NCBI GenBank assembly: GCA_964522605.1
Contig: CAZFWV010000190.1
Span: forward strand, 1 to 13,042
DNA from: CAVZLD01 sp964522605
GTDB lineage: Bacteria; Planctomycetota; Planctomycetia; Pirellulales; Pirellulaceae
Length of the DNA: 13,042 bases
Reading direction: 5' to 3'
Shown here: piece by piece, positions 5,082-12,193 of the stretch
Layout: the number at the start of each line of letters is the position of its first letter
Numbering within the stretch: position 1 is the stretch's first letter
Notes under the pieces: generated by a model
Database searches by the model: none
What the model was told of the DNA's origin: nothing
What the model saw: the letters and a program-made list of their open reading frames with translations, nothing else
Translations under genes and position numbers: made by a program

Positions 5082-7237
5082 GGAATCTGGGAGAGATCTG
5101 TCTGTTGGTCGCCTTCGTCGCGTCCGGGTTCGCGGCCTGCGCATACCCGCTCGCCTGGTACACGGGACGGCGGCGGCTCCGAATGAGTGCGGTCACTGCA
5201 GCGCTCACGAGTATCGCGGCCCTGACCGGAGTAATGATCATTCTGGCGTGGGCGCTCGTCCGGAAAGACTTTGGCTTCGCCTACGTGGCGGAGTATTCCA
5301 GTTCACTGCTACCCTGGCACTATTCGCTTTCGGCTCTATGGGTAGGGCAGGCCGGTTCACTCCTGCTGTGGGCCTGGCTCTGTAGTGCCTTAGGACTGGC
5401 GTTTTGGATTCATGCTCGTCGAATCGAGCAGGCAAACGCGGTGCGGCAGGGCTGCAATCCAACGGAGGGCTTCCGCAGCCGGGTACGCGTCGCTCCCGTT
5501 GGTCGCTCGATTTCTTGCCAAGAGAACAACATTTCCACCGAGAGCAGTGCGGATCCAACCTTTGGCATCCTGATGGGATATGTCTGTTTTCTCGTCACGA
5601 TCATGGTTTTCGCGGCAGACCCCATGGAGCGTTCGCTCGCCATCCCGCGTGATGGAGCAGGCTTAAGTCCTCTGCTGCAGCATCCCGCGATGTTGATCCA
5701 CCCGCCTGTTGTATTTCTCGGGTATTCGTTATGGACGATCCCCTTCGCACTGGCGGCGGTTGCGCTACTCACCGGTCGGTTGAACGTAGAATGGGTTCGG
5801 CAAGCACGTCCCTGGGCCTTGGCGGCATGGGCCATCTTGGGCGCAGGGATTCTGCTTGGTGCGCAGTGGTCCTACGAGGAACTCGGCTGGGGCGGCTACT
5901 GGAGCTGGGATCCGGTAGAAAACGGATCTTTGATTCCCTGGTTGACCGGCACCGCGTTGATCCACGCCTTGATGTGCTGGCAGTACTGCGGCATCTTGAA
6001 GCGAACGGCTTTGTCGTTAGCAATTGCGACCTTCGGGTTGTGCAATTTTGCGACATTTCTCACGCGCAGCGGAATATTCAGCAGCCTGCACGCGTTCAGC
6101 AAGTCTCCGATCGGATGGTTGTTCCTGCTGCTGATGATCGTGTTGTCGGTTGGAGGTGGCGTTTTGCTTTTCCGCCGAAGAGCTCATCTGCTGCCAGAAC
6201 GTCGGATCCAGAATCTGCTCAGTCGCGAGGCGGCGATCGTTTTTTCAACCGTTGCCCTATTCTTGTTGACGACCGTCGTCATTGTGGGAACGATCAGTAC
6301 CGCTCTCTCCAAAATCGTCCTCGGACGGTTTGTGATGGTTGGACCCGCCTTTTACAACAACGTCCTGATCCCGACGGGTCTGATTCTGCTCACAACAACG
6401 GCAATTGCACCTCTGCTGCGCTGGACTGCATCTCCCACATCGACTCAATGGCGTGCACTGGCGATTTCTGCTCTGAGTGGTGCGATCGGTACCCTCGTCA
6501 GCGTCGTTCTTGGGGTTCGCCATGTCCTTGAGGCAGTCGTCATTGGTTTAGCGGTTCTCTCAGTGGTCGCGCTGCTGGCCGCCCTTCAAATCGATGCCCA
6601 ACGGCGACGCAACCGGAACTGGTTTGCCGGAATCACTGCCGCCTTACGCAGCTCACACGCGCAATACGCAGGCTTTCTGATTCACCTGGGATTCGTCGCG
6701 ATCGCAATTGGCGTCACCGGTTCCTCTCTGGGGACCCAGCAGCGAGAAGTCTTAATGGCGGAGGGAGAGAAGATTTCGTGGGCGGAACACGACCTGCGAC
6801 TTGTCCGCATTGGGCAGAAAACGGAGCCGGATAAGCTGATCGGTAATGTGGAGTTGGAAGTCTCCCATCGGGGAAGCGTGGTGGGCGTACTTCGTCCGGC
6901 AAAACACTACCATCTGCTGCAACAGCAATGGACGACTGAGGTGGACGTCTACTCCACGTGGACGACGGATCTCTACACAATTCTGCACGACGTGGAAGGT
7001 ACGGGGCAGGCCCGACTGACGCTTGTGGAAAACCCGATGATGCGCTGGCTGTGGCTAGGCGGATGGGTCATGGGACTTGCCGCGGTGCTCCGTCTGCTTC
7101 CATTACGTCGTCGGTCGGCTCGATTACGAGCGGTACCCGGCAGCAAGGCCCCTTCCGCGGTCGTTTCGGTCCCCCGAGCTGCGGCGGCTCTGTTGTTCGC
7201 ATTGATCTGCGGCTTCGAATGGAACCAGTACCTGTAA
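5078..7237 (+). CDS. ccmF: Heme lyase / apocytochrome ligation protein CcmF
   Basis: CcmF is a large polytopic inner-membrane protein that takes heme from holo-CcmE and attaches it to CXXCH motifs of exported apocytochromes. The 719-residue length is somewhat above the usual ~650. Many hydrophobic segments are visible. The WWD heme-handling domain is WGGYWSWDPVENGSLIPW at 271-288. Candidate heme-ligand histidines are in LLQHPAMLIHPP (199-210), SGIFSSLHAF (331-340, H338) and the IHLGF segment (H536). A long periplasmic-type soluble region spans about 550-650, followed by a late membrane segment and an extra C-terminal hydrophobic tail. Residues 113-157 form a polar insertion with two cysteines (126 and 147) between early membrane segments. 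ATG 5078 overlaps the ccmE stop, with GGAG at 5067-5070. Confidence 0.93.
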   Translation: MRNLGEICLLVAFVASGFAACAYPLAWYTGRRRLRMSAVTAALTSIAALTGVMIILAWALVRKDFGFAYVAEYSSSLLPWHYSLSALWVGQAGSLLLWAWLCSALGLAFWIHARRIEQANAVRQGCNPTEGFRSRVRVAPVGRSISCQENNISTESSADPTFGILMGYVCFLVTIMVFAADPMERSLAIPRDGAGLSPLLQHPAMLIHPPVVFLGYSLWTIPFALAAVALLTGRLNVEWVRQARPWALAAWAILGAGILLGAQWSYEELGWGGYWSWDPVENGSLIPWLTGTALIHALMCWQYCGILKRTALSLAIATFGLCNFATFLTRSGIFSSLHAFSKSPIGWLFLLLMIVLSVGGGVLLFRRRAHLLPERRIQNLLSREAAIVFSTVALFLLTTVVIVGTISTALSKIVLGRFVMVGPAFYNNVLIPTGLILLTTTAIAPLLRWTASPTSTQWRALAISALSGAIGTLVSVVLGVRHVLEAVVIGLAVLSVVALLAALQIDAQRRRNRNWFAGITAALRSSHAQYAGFLIHLGFVAIAIGVTGSSLGTQQREVLMAEGEKISWAEHDLRLVRIGQKTEPDKLIGNVELEVSHRGSVVGVLRPAKHYHLLQQQWTTEVDVYSTWTTDLYTILHDVEGTGQARLTLVENPMMRWLWLGGWVMGLAAVLRLLPLRRRSARLRAVPGSKAPSAVVSVPRAAAALLFALICGFEWNQYL

Positions 7238-7261
7238 CACCGGACCTTCGGCGTGCCTGTG

Positions 7262-7966
7262 ATGAATGATGCAGAGGTGGCAATCTCGGCCCGAGGCGTG
7301 TCGAAGGAGTACAACCACCGGCCCGTGTTGCGGAGCATCGATCTGGCGGTTCGACCCGGCGAGAGTGTTGGCTTGATCGGAACCAATGGCGCCGGCAAAA
7401 CAACGCTCCTTCGCTGTCTCGCCTCCTTGGCACGGCCTACGGACGGCGAAATTCAATGGTTCGGTCAACCGGTCCGTCGATGCCCCGCCCATCGTCGTCT
7501 CGTCGCCATGGTGGCTCACGAGACTCGACTGTATCCCGAACTGTCGCTGCGAGAAAACCTGGTCTTTGCGGCCCGCATGCATCGCGTCTCCCAACCGCAC
7601 CAGCGTGCACAGCATTGGCTTCGCCAGATCGAACTGGCTGCTTTTGGCGATTATCGACCGAACCAAATCTCCAAGGGAATGCGGCAGCGGATGGCTGTCG
7701 CGCGTGCCTTGATTCACGATCCGAAAATTCTGCTGTTTGACGAACCGTTTTCGGGACTGGATCAATCGGGAAAAGGATGGCTGACGGACCTGCTGCAACG
7801 AGCGATCCGTGACGGATGCGCGTTGTGTTTTGCTTCGCACGATTTGCCGATGACGGAACAACTGTCGCACCGAATCCTTCGCCTCGAATCCGGTCGCCTG
7901 CAGGAATGCCGGAAAGCGCGGGATGGCGCGAAGACGTTCCCAGCACAGGGCAACCACGCAGCTTGA
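7262..7966 (+). CDS. ccmA: ABC transporter ATP-binding protein CcmA
   Basis: CcmA is the ATPase of the CcmAB(CD) complex, which uses ATP to release holo-CcmE from CcmC in the membrane. The 234-residue protein shows the Walker A motif GTNGAGKTT (40-48), the Q-loop region with MVAHETRLYPELSLRENL (83-100; His in place of Gln, as often in CcmA), the signature ISKGMRQR (136-143), Walker B ILLFDEPFSGLD (156-167), and the switch His in ASHDLP (H193). The signature is SKGMRQR rather than LSxGQ, a form common in ABC-2-type exporters. ATG 7262 is chosen, but no clear Shine-Dalgarno sequence is seen. GTG 7253, with GGA eight bases upstream, is an alternative adding three residues. It lies 24 bases after ccmF and 17 before ccmB. 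Confidence 0.9.
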   Translation: MNDAEVAISARGVSKEYNHRPVLRSIDLAVRPGESVGLIGTNGAGKTTLLRCLASLARPTDGEIQWFGQPVRRCPAHRRLVAMVAHETRLYPELSLRENLVFAARMHRVSQPHQRAQHWLRQIELAAFGDYRPNQISKGMRQRMAVARALIHDPKILLFDEPFSGLDQSGKGWLTDLLQRAIRDGCALCFASHDLPMTEQLSHRILRLESGRLQECRKARDGAKTFPAQGNHAA

Positions 7967-7971
7967 AGAAC

Positions 7972-7986
7972 AAAGGTAGCGGGATG
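7972..7986 (+). promoter_or_regulatory. Ribosome binding site choosing the ccmB start
   Basis: AAAGG at 7972-7976 stands seven bases before ATG 7984. The reading frame stays open much further upstream (to an ATG at 7816 inside ccmA). That extension would overlap ccmA by 151 bp, and its sequence is not CcmB-like. Confidence 0.6.
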
Positions 7987-8652
7987 ACCGATCTGTGGTG
8001 GATCCTTCATAAAGACCTGACGACCGAGTTCCGATCGCGTCGGGCCTGGCCCACCATGCTCGTAATGGGGATTGTCGTTGCCTTCGTATTCAGTATGCAG
8101 ATGGATCTGCTTCCCCATCAGAAACATCAATTGGTTGGTGGCCTGCTTTGGTTGGCCATTTTTTTTGCGGGGATGGCCGCGATCGACCGCTCGCTCGCCG
8201 CAGAACGGGACGAGGGATGTTGGGATGGACTGCGCCTGTTTCCCGTTTCGACCACCGCAATCTATTTCGCAAAACTGTTGGCCAATTGCATCGCCCTTGG
8301 CGCCCTGCAGTGTCTGTTGATCCCGCTGTTTTTTCTGCTATCCGGTCTGCCATTGCGGCAACACGCGCCCCACCTGCTCCTGATCGCTCTACTTGGAAAT
8401 TTCGGATTGGCCTCGGTGGGAACACTGCTCAGCGGACTCGCCACCACGATGGGGAAAAGTGGCAACTTGCTAACAATTATCGTTCTGCCGTTGGTGATTC
8501 CGGTCGTCCTCGGTGCGGCCGAAGCCACGCGTCTCCTACTTCAGGGGTCCGACATCGCAGCATGGTGGCGGTGGATTCAATTGCTCGGCATCTTTTCCAT
8601 CGTGTTTATCACGGCCGGAATGATGCTATTTGACTTTGCGATCGAGGAATGA
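7984..8652 (+). CDS. ccmB: Heme exporter membrane subunit CcmB
   Basis: CcmB is the membrane partner of CcmA in the complex that frees holo-CcmE. This 222-residue protein starts MTDLWWILHKDL, a cytoplasmic amphipathic start followed by the polar EFRSRRAW loop and about six hydrophobic segments. The loop SLAAERDEGCWDGLRLFPVS (about 70-89) and the segment LPLVIPVVLGAAEAT (near 168-182) are characteristic of CcmB. The family's usual length is about 220, so the gene is full length. It is 17 bases downstream of ccmA and 14 bases upstream of ccmC, clearly co-transcribed. Nothing in it looks broken. Confidence 0.9.
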   Translation: MTDLWWILHKDLTTEFRSRRAWPTMLVMGIVVAFVFSMQMDLLPHQKHQLVGGLLWLAIFFAGMAAIDRSLAAERDEGCWDGLRLFPVSTTAIYFAKLLANCIALGALQCLLIPLFFLLSGLPLRQHAPHLLLIALLGNFGLASVGTLLSGLATTMGKSGNLLTIIVLPLVIPVVLGAAEATRLLLQGSDIAAWWRWIQLLGIFSIVFITAGMMLFDFAIEE

Positions 8653-8666
8653 ACGAGGAGTCGTGA

Positions 8667-9395
8667 ATGGATTCGACCAAACCAACGTCAATCGGGTGGA
8701 TGGGGTTTGGACACGCGCTGGTCGCGGTCCTGGTGGGAGGAGCGATACTCGCCATCTTTCTGCTCGCGCCGACCGAACAAACGATGGGTGCCGCGCAGCG
8801 CATTGTCTATATCCACGTGGCCGTCGCCTGGTTTGGCTTGGTCGGTTTCATCGCCATGAGCTTTGCGGGCACGATGTACTTGGTTCGTCGCCGTCTGACT
8901 TGGGACTGTTGGTTTCAGGCTGCGGGCGAAGTCGGCTGGATGTGCTGCGGTTTGACCCTGGTGACCGGGTCGTTCTGGGCCCACGAGGCCTGGGGCGCCT
9001 GGTGGGTCTGGGACCCAAGACTGACAACCTCCTTCATTCTCTGGGCGATTTACTCCGGGATTCTGGTCGTCCGGGCGAATCTGGACGACCCGCACCAGCG
9101 GGCACGGATCGGTTCGATCCTCGCAATTCTCGGAACCCTCGATATCCCGCTCGTCGTCATGGCAACTCGCTGGTTTCGCGGAATGCATCCCGTGGCTCCA
9201 ACGATGACTCCCACGATGCGATTCACGCTGTTGGTTAGCGTCCTTGGTTTTTCTGCGCTCTTTCTTTGCTTGACGTTCCACCGTCGTGTCCAGTTGGAAT
9301 TGGAGCAATGGGTTCAACGATCGCACCACGGAACGATGCGCAGCCACCGTTCACTCCAGATCCCCGTTCACGGAAAAATGAGGCAAGCTACATGA
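8667..9395 (+). CDS. ccmC: Heme delivery protein CcmC
   Basis: CcmC loads heme onto CcmE in the inner membrane. The 242-residue protein has about six membrane segments, the WWD motif WGAWWVWDPRLTTSFILW (109-126), and two expected axial heme-ligand histidines: H50 in VYIHVAVAW and H174 in RWFRGMHPV. These sit before and after the WWD segment as in characterised CcmC proteins. GAGGAG at 8655-8660 is six bases before ATG 8667. The C-terminal ~30 residues (from about 212) are polar and rich in His, Arg and Ser, and look like a cytoplasmic tail. Its stop overlaps the ccmD start as ATGA. Confidence 0.92.
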   Translation: MDSTKPTSIGWMGFGHALVAVLVGGAILAIFLLAPTEQTMGAAQRIVYIHVAVAWFGLVGFIAMSFAGTMYLVRRRLTWDCWFQAAGEVGWMCCGLTLVTGSFWAHEAWGAWWVWDPRLTTSFILWAIYSGILVVRANLDDPHQRARIGSILAILGTLDIPLVVMATRWFRGMHPVAPTMTPTMRFTLLVSVLGFSALFLCLTFHRRVQLELEQWVQRSHHGTMRSHRSLQIPVHGKMRQAT

Positions 9396-9553
9396 CTACG
9401 TTGGCCGTCACTTATCTCGTTGTCTGGTCCGCCGTTGTTCTTTACGTCGCGCGGCTTGCCGCTCGGCAGAATCGACTTCGCCGACAGATCGAAGCAATCA
9501 CAACACAACCCACACTGGAATCAAAACGCGACTCGTTTTCGCAGGCTGCTTGA
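9392..9553 (+). CDS. ccmD: CcmD-like small membrane protein
   Basis: A 53-residue protein starts at ATG 9392 in an ATGA overlap with ccmC, with GAGG at 9380-9383 upstream. It has one membrane segment (LAVTYLVVWSAVVLYVARLA, 4-23) followed by the basic stretch ARQNRLRRQIE. This layout, a single helix then a short cytoplasmic basic tail, is that of CcmD, which helps release holo-CcmE from the CcmABC complex. CcmD sequences are too short and variable to identify by motif, so the call rests on size, topology and position directly after ccmC. A longer reading frame from 9266 lies inside ccmC and was not accepted. Confidence 0.75.
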   Translation: MTTLAVTYLVVWSAVVLYVARLAARQNRLRRQIEAITTQPTLESKRDSFSQAA

Positions 9554-9582
9554 GGATCGCATCGCTGATCTAAGAAGAAAAA

Positions 9583-9716
9583 CTAGTGCTCTGTCAAGGC
9601 TTGAATTCAGGGTCGGGTGCCACTGGCTACGCCAATGACAGAGCTTGCTGACTTGAACAATCGTCGCACTGGCAGAGCCAGTGGCACCCTGATTCCTAGA
9701 CTGGGCACAGCACTAG
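9583..9716. mobile_element. MITE-like palindromic element, copy 2
   Basis: This 134-bp unit is bounded by CTAG like the 133-bp unit at 97-229. Its left end CTAGTGCTCTGTCAAGGCT matches copy 1 at all but two or three positions. The right end, read in reverse complement (CTAGTGCTGTGCCCAGTCTA), also aligns with the right end of copy 1 and with its own left end, so it has terminal inverted repeats of about 25-30 bp. The internal hairpin differs: GGGTGCCACTGGCT (9615-9628) pairs perfectly with 9676-9689. The element starts 30 bases after ccmD and could also act as an end-of-operon structure. Confidence 0.65.
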
Positions 9717-9825
9717 AATGTACCGTCACTTCGTCTCGCGGATCCCACAATCGCAGAGTTGCACACGCGCAGTGTCGGGTGATCTCCCCGTTTACGGGCG
9801 TATTCCATTCGCTTTCCGCACATCC

Positions 9826-9842
9826 AGAAGGTGCCAATCGTG
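9826..9842 (+). promoter_or_regulatory. Ribosome binding site choosing a GTG start
   Basis: AGAAGG at 9826-9831 is eight bases before GTG 9840. The GTG at 9831 that would add three residues overlaps this site. The 9840 start places a hydrophobic N-terminus at the first residue. Confidence 0.45.
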
Positions 9843-10913
9843 ATCAATCTAACCGGCGTATTGGCCATCATGGTCTCCTGTATCGGCCAGGTGGAAACAG
9901 GACCAGGCAGCGTCCGTGGTACGGTAATCAATGCCTCACAATCGGACGTACGTTCATCGGGGACCGAGGTGATTCTGCGCGCCGGACGGAACGGACACCT
10001 GATTCCCATCGCGCGAACCACAACAGATCAGGCGGGCCAGTTTGAGATCACTGGCTTGCCGGTAGACGAAGACCTCGTCTACTTACCGGGAGCCAATCGC
10101 GACGGCATCCATTATCCAGGCATTCGGTTCCATCTGTCGGCAGAGCGTCCCTCCGCGACCGTCGATTTGAAGGTGCACGATTCGATGCAAGCACCGAGTC
10201 CGCTCGTAATCCGCCGGCAGGAGGTGCTGATCGAAACGCAACCAGGCGCGCTGCGCGTGACTGAATCGCTGGTGATCGACAACCCAACGCAAATGACGTA
10301 TGTGGGCAAGAGCACGGGCGAGGCGGAGGAACCGGTCACGCTGGAACTCGGCATTCCGATGGACTTCGACCGCACAACGTTTAGTGAAGAGTTTTACGCT
10401 CGAAGATTCTCGATCGTCGGTGAACGACTAATTACCGCGATCCCCTGGACACCGGGAGAGCGAGAACTTCGGTTTCGCTACACAATTCCAAATGACCAGC
10501 CTTATCGTGTCTGGCAACGATCGCTCGACCTGCCTTGCGAGCATCTGCAGGTCCGTGTTCGGCACAACTTGCCCGAGGAAGTCACCTGTAATCTGCCGGC
10601 ATCGTCCGTGAAAGCGGAAGACGAGCGCATCTTCGAAATTGCGGGACCGGTGCAGCCAGCGGGCAAAATCATCGAGGTCGAATTGGGTCAACTAGCGCGA
10701 CCCTGGATGGATCACGCGCGATGGTTCGCCCTCGCAACGCTCGCCACGCTGATCGTCGGCAGCTGCGCGTTTGCGATCCCACGCCAGCGTCGTGCTCGAC
10801 AGAGCATGCAGACCGCGAACGTACCGACGGACCGCGTGCCGGAGCCGCACCGATCGTCCGGTCGGCACCGCGGGCGACGTCGCGATCGGCAACCGTCGCG
10901 ACGCGGACGCTAG
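9840..10913 (+). CDS. Membrane-anchored protein with carboxypeptidase-regulatory-like domain
   Basis: This 357-residue protein of unknown function has a short hydrophobic N-terminus (2-15, possible signal; C14 sits in a poor lipobox-like context). A carboxypeptidase-regulatory-like beta-sandwich follows (about 23-112), with GSVRGTVIN (23-31) and the typical DQAGQFEITGLP (63-74). A second beta-rich region covers about 120-285, then one membrane helix (about 294-313) and a strongly basic tail (314-357, with RGRRRDR near 344-350). This predicts an exported domain held by a C-terminal anchor with a cytoplasmic tail. It lies about 290 bases after ccmD on the same strand, separated by the palindromic element, so it may or may not belong to the ccm operon. 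It has no CXXC or CXXCH motif, so it is not CcmG, CcmH or a cytochrome. Confidence 0.7.
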   Translation: MINLTGVLAIMVSCIGQVETGPGSVRGTVINASQSDVRSSGTEVILRAGRNGHLIPIARTTTDQAGQFEITGLPVDEDLVYLPGANRDGIHYPGIRFHLSAERPSATVDLKVHDSMQAPSPLVIRRQEVLIETQPGALRVTESLVIDNPTQMTYVGKSTGEAEEPVTLELGIPMDFDRTTFSEEFYARRFSIVGERLITAIPWTPGERELRFRYTIPNDQPYRVWQRSLDLPCEHLQVRVRHNLPEEVTCNLPASSVKAEDERIFEIAGPVQPAGKIIEVELGQLARPWMDHARWFALATLATLIVGSCAFAIPRQRRARQSMQTANVPTDRVPEPHRSSGRHRGRRRDRQPSRRGR

Positions 10914-11294
10914 AACGCACTCCAACCCCCATTTCCTGTGGCAGGGTGCCTGGCTGGTCGCAAATGCAGGGAGCTTGCCCGCGGAGAGACGCGGAAAGCC
11001 GCTGAGTTCAATCCGACCGACGCTCGGAACGGCGCGGCAAGACGGTCCAAACAGCGGCTGTCGGTTCAAGACACAAGCGAGAGGAAATCGCGTTCGGATT
11101 GGTCGGAATGAGGAGAAGGAACCACGGAGCTGACAGCGGCGACGGATCAGCACGGACCGATCCGCGGGCATCCGTTGGATCCGTTCAATCCGCGGTTCCT
11201 CTTCTTGATCTTCGGTTCCGTTCGACGCGACTTGAGCCGATCAACTCCCGCGTGAGCAACGATTTGACACCCGCTCCACCGATGTTCGCAACCG
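10914..11294. other. Non-coding interval holding a dispersed repeat
   Basis: No gene was accepted in these 381 bases. The frames that stay open are polar, Arg- and Pro-rich and run through the repeat at 11110-11234. The interval separates the 3' ends of the converging genes at 9840-10913 (+) and 11295-11897 (-), so terminators for both are expected, but no hairpin with a T-tract is visible. Confidence 0.55.
11110..11234. repeat. CCACGGAT-type inverted repeat, copy 2
   Basis: This is a diverged copy of the repeat at 4340-4453. GGAACCACGG near 11118-11127 pairs with CCGCGGTTCC near 11190-11199. Shared blocks with copy 1 include CACGGA, ATCCGTTCAATCCG (11179-11192), CGGTTCCG and CGACTTG at the end. 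It lies between convergent genes, whereas copy 1 lies between two + strand operons. Confidence 0.55.
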
Positions 11295-11897
11295 CTACTC
11301 AGTTTTCAGACTCTGAAGGAACGCTCGAATCGATTCCGCATACTTTTCGATGGTCTTTTCGGGACCGTAGGCCTTCACGAAGGTCAATTGGCCTTCAGTC
11401 GGGATCACGGCGCCGATCATCCGGTATCCCTCGCGCTGGACCGCGGGGGCAAATGGTCCGGGTTGATCATTGAATGTTCCCGCGCAGTCCAGCAGCTTGA
11501 CAGTCAACCCCGCGACCTCGAGATCTTCGGCGACATCCCGCGTCAGATCTCCTTCGAACTGACCTCGCCAGCGCTCCAGATTGGCGTCGATACTTCCCCC
11601 CGCCACACTCACGGTCAGGCGACCATCATTTTCATCACCGTCGGCGCGCGGCAGAGTGAATTCGGCCGTCACGAATTGACTTCGCGGCGGTTGTCGGACC
11701 CAGCTTTCCGGCGCGGTCAATTCCAGCCCGCCGACTTCAACCAGGCCACCGGCCGATTCGGCTTCCGCGGTGGAAGCCGTAGCATTCGAGTCGGAGGTTG
11801 GCGTGGACGGGGCCGGGCTTTCCCGCTTGGCCGGACGATAGGACTCTCCACAACCGACAAAAAAGACGCACATCGCGACAACGATCAATCTGTGCAT
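11295..11897 (-). CDS. Putative lipoprotein of unknown function
   Basis: This 200-residue protein starts MHRLIVVAMCVFFVGCGES. It has a short signal with a lipobox ending VGC, so C16 is the predicted lipidated cysteine. A Ser/Thr/Ala/Pro-rich linker (about 20-54) leads to a folded domain (about 57-200) containing GLELTAPESWVRQ, GRLTVSVAGGSIDANLERWR and GPEKTIEKYAESIRAFLQSL. I do not recognise a named family; the 'n..RWrgQ' segment is of a kind I associate with planctomycete lipoproteins, from memory. GGAGGA on the reverse strand (11913-11908) is ten bases before this ATG. The upstream TTG (11915) and ATG (11906) either overlap or crowd that site. It is transcribed away from the tetraheme cytochrome gene and is the only - strand gene in the window. 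Confidence 0.75.
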   Translation of the reverse strand: MHRLIVVAMCVFFVGCGESYRPAKRESPAPSTPTSDSNATASTAEAESAGGLVEVGGLELTAPESWVRQPPRSQFVTAEFTLPRADGDENDGRLTVSVAGGSIDANLERWRGQFEGDLTRDVAEDLEVAGLTVKLLDCAGTFNDQPGPFAPAVQREGYRMIGAVIPTEGQLTFVKAYGPEKTIEKYAESIRAFLQSLKTE

Positions 11898-12050
11898 TGG
11901 GTACATTTCCTCCAAGCTCGTTCTTGGTCAAGGTTTACCTCGCTCACGGCGGACCCGACACGGTATCAGCCAGGTTGCCGTTTGTCCAGCACGCGGGAAA
12001 CGACATGCAGACTTTTTGTTTGCTGGTACCCTCGAGGTGCGTTAAACTGA

Positions 12051-12088
12051 AGCCCCGTCAGCGGGGCTGTTCGGTCGAGACCGACAGC
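12051..12088. repeat. Two adjoining hairpins upstream of the cytochrome gene
   Basis: AGCCCCG (12051-12057) pairs with CGGGGCT (12062-12068) around a four-base loop. Directly overlapping it, GCTGTTCGGTC (12066-12076) pairs with GACCGACAGC (12079-12088), with one bulged T. The shared GCT means only one of the two hairpins can be fully closed at a time. They stand about 100 bases before the cytochrome start, in the divergent intergenic region. They could be a dispersed repeat, a terminator remnant or an untranslated-leader structure. Confidence 0.5.
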
Positions 12089-12177
12089 TTGGTTCGTCTC
12101 ATGGAGAGATGGACTGCGCATGATGGCGCACCGCAGATGAAGAACGTTTTGTGGCCCTGTGCTCGATTAGCAGAGCG

Positions 12178-12193
12178 AGGAGGAGATCCGATG
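12178..12193 (+). promoter_or_regulatory. Consensus ribosome binding site of the cytochrome gene
   Basis: A perfect AGGAGG at 12178-12183 lies seven bases before ATG 12191. It fixes the start even though the frame is open for nearly 400 bases upstream. It is the strongest Shine-Dalgarno sequence in the window. Confidence 0.7.

Noticed and set aside
5731..6531. 266-residue + strand frame inside ccmF
   Set aside because: Overlaps the WWD domain of ccmF in another frame; Arg- and Ser-rich with no membrane character.
7124..7957. 277-residue reverse-strand frame over ccmA
   Set aside because: ccmA on the + strand has all ABC ATPase motifs; the antisense product has none.
8688..9347. 219-residue reverse-strand frame over ccmC
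   Set aside because: Polar, charged antisense product of a membrane protein gene; not a known family.
9840..10913. Possibility that this gene is the missing CcmH, CcmG or CcmI
   Set aside because: No LRCxxC or other CXXC pair and no thioredoxin or TPR pattern; its four cysteines are widely spaced.
12019..12048. Possible promoter of the cytochrome gene (TTTGCT, 18 bases, TAAACT)
   Set aside because: Both boxes match the consensus weakly, and two strong hairpins follow immediately; not enough to annotate.
11388..12050. 220-residue + strand frame over the lipoprotein gene
   Set aside because: The - strand protein has a signal with lipobox, a well-placed ribosome binding site and a plausible domain; the + strand product has none of these.
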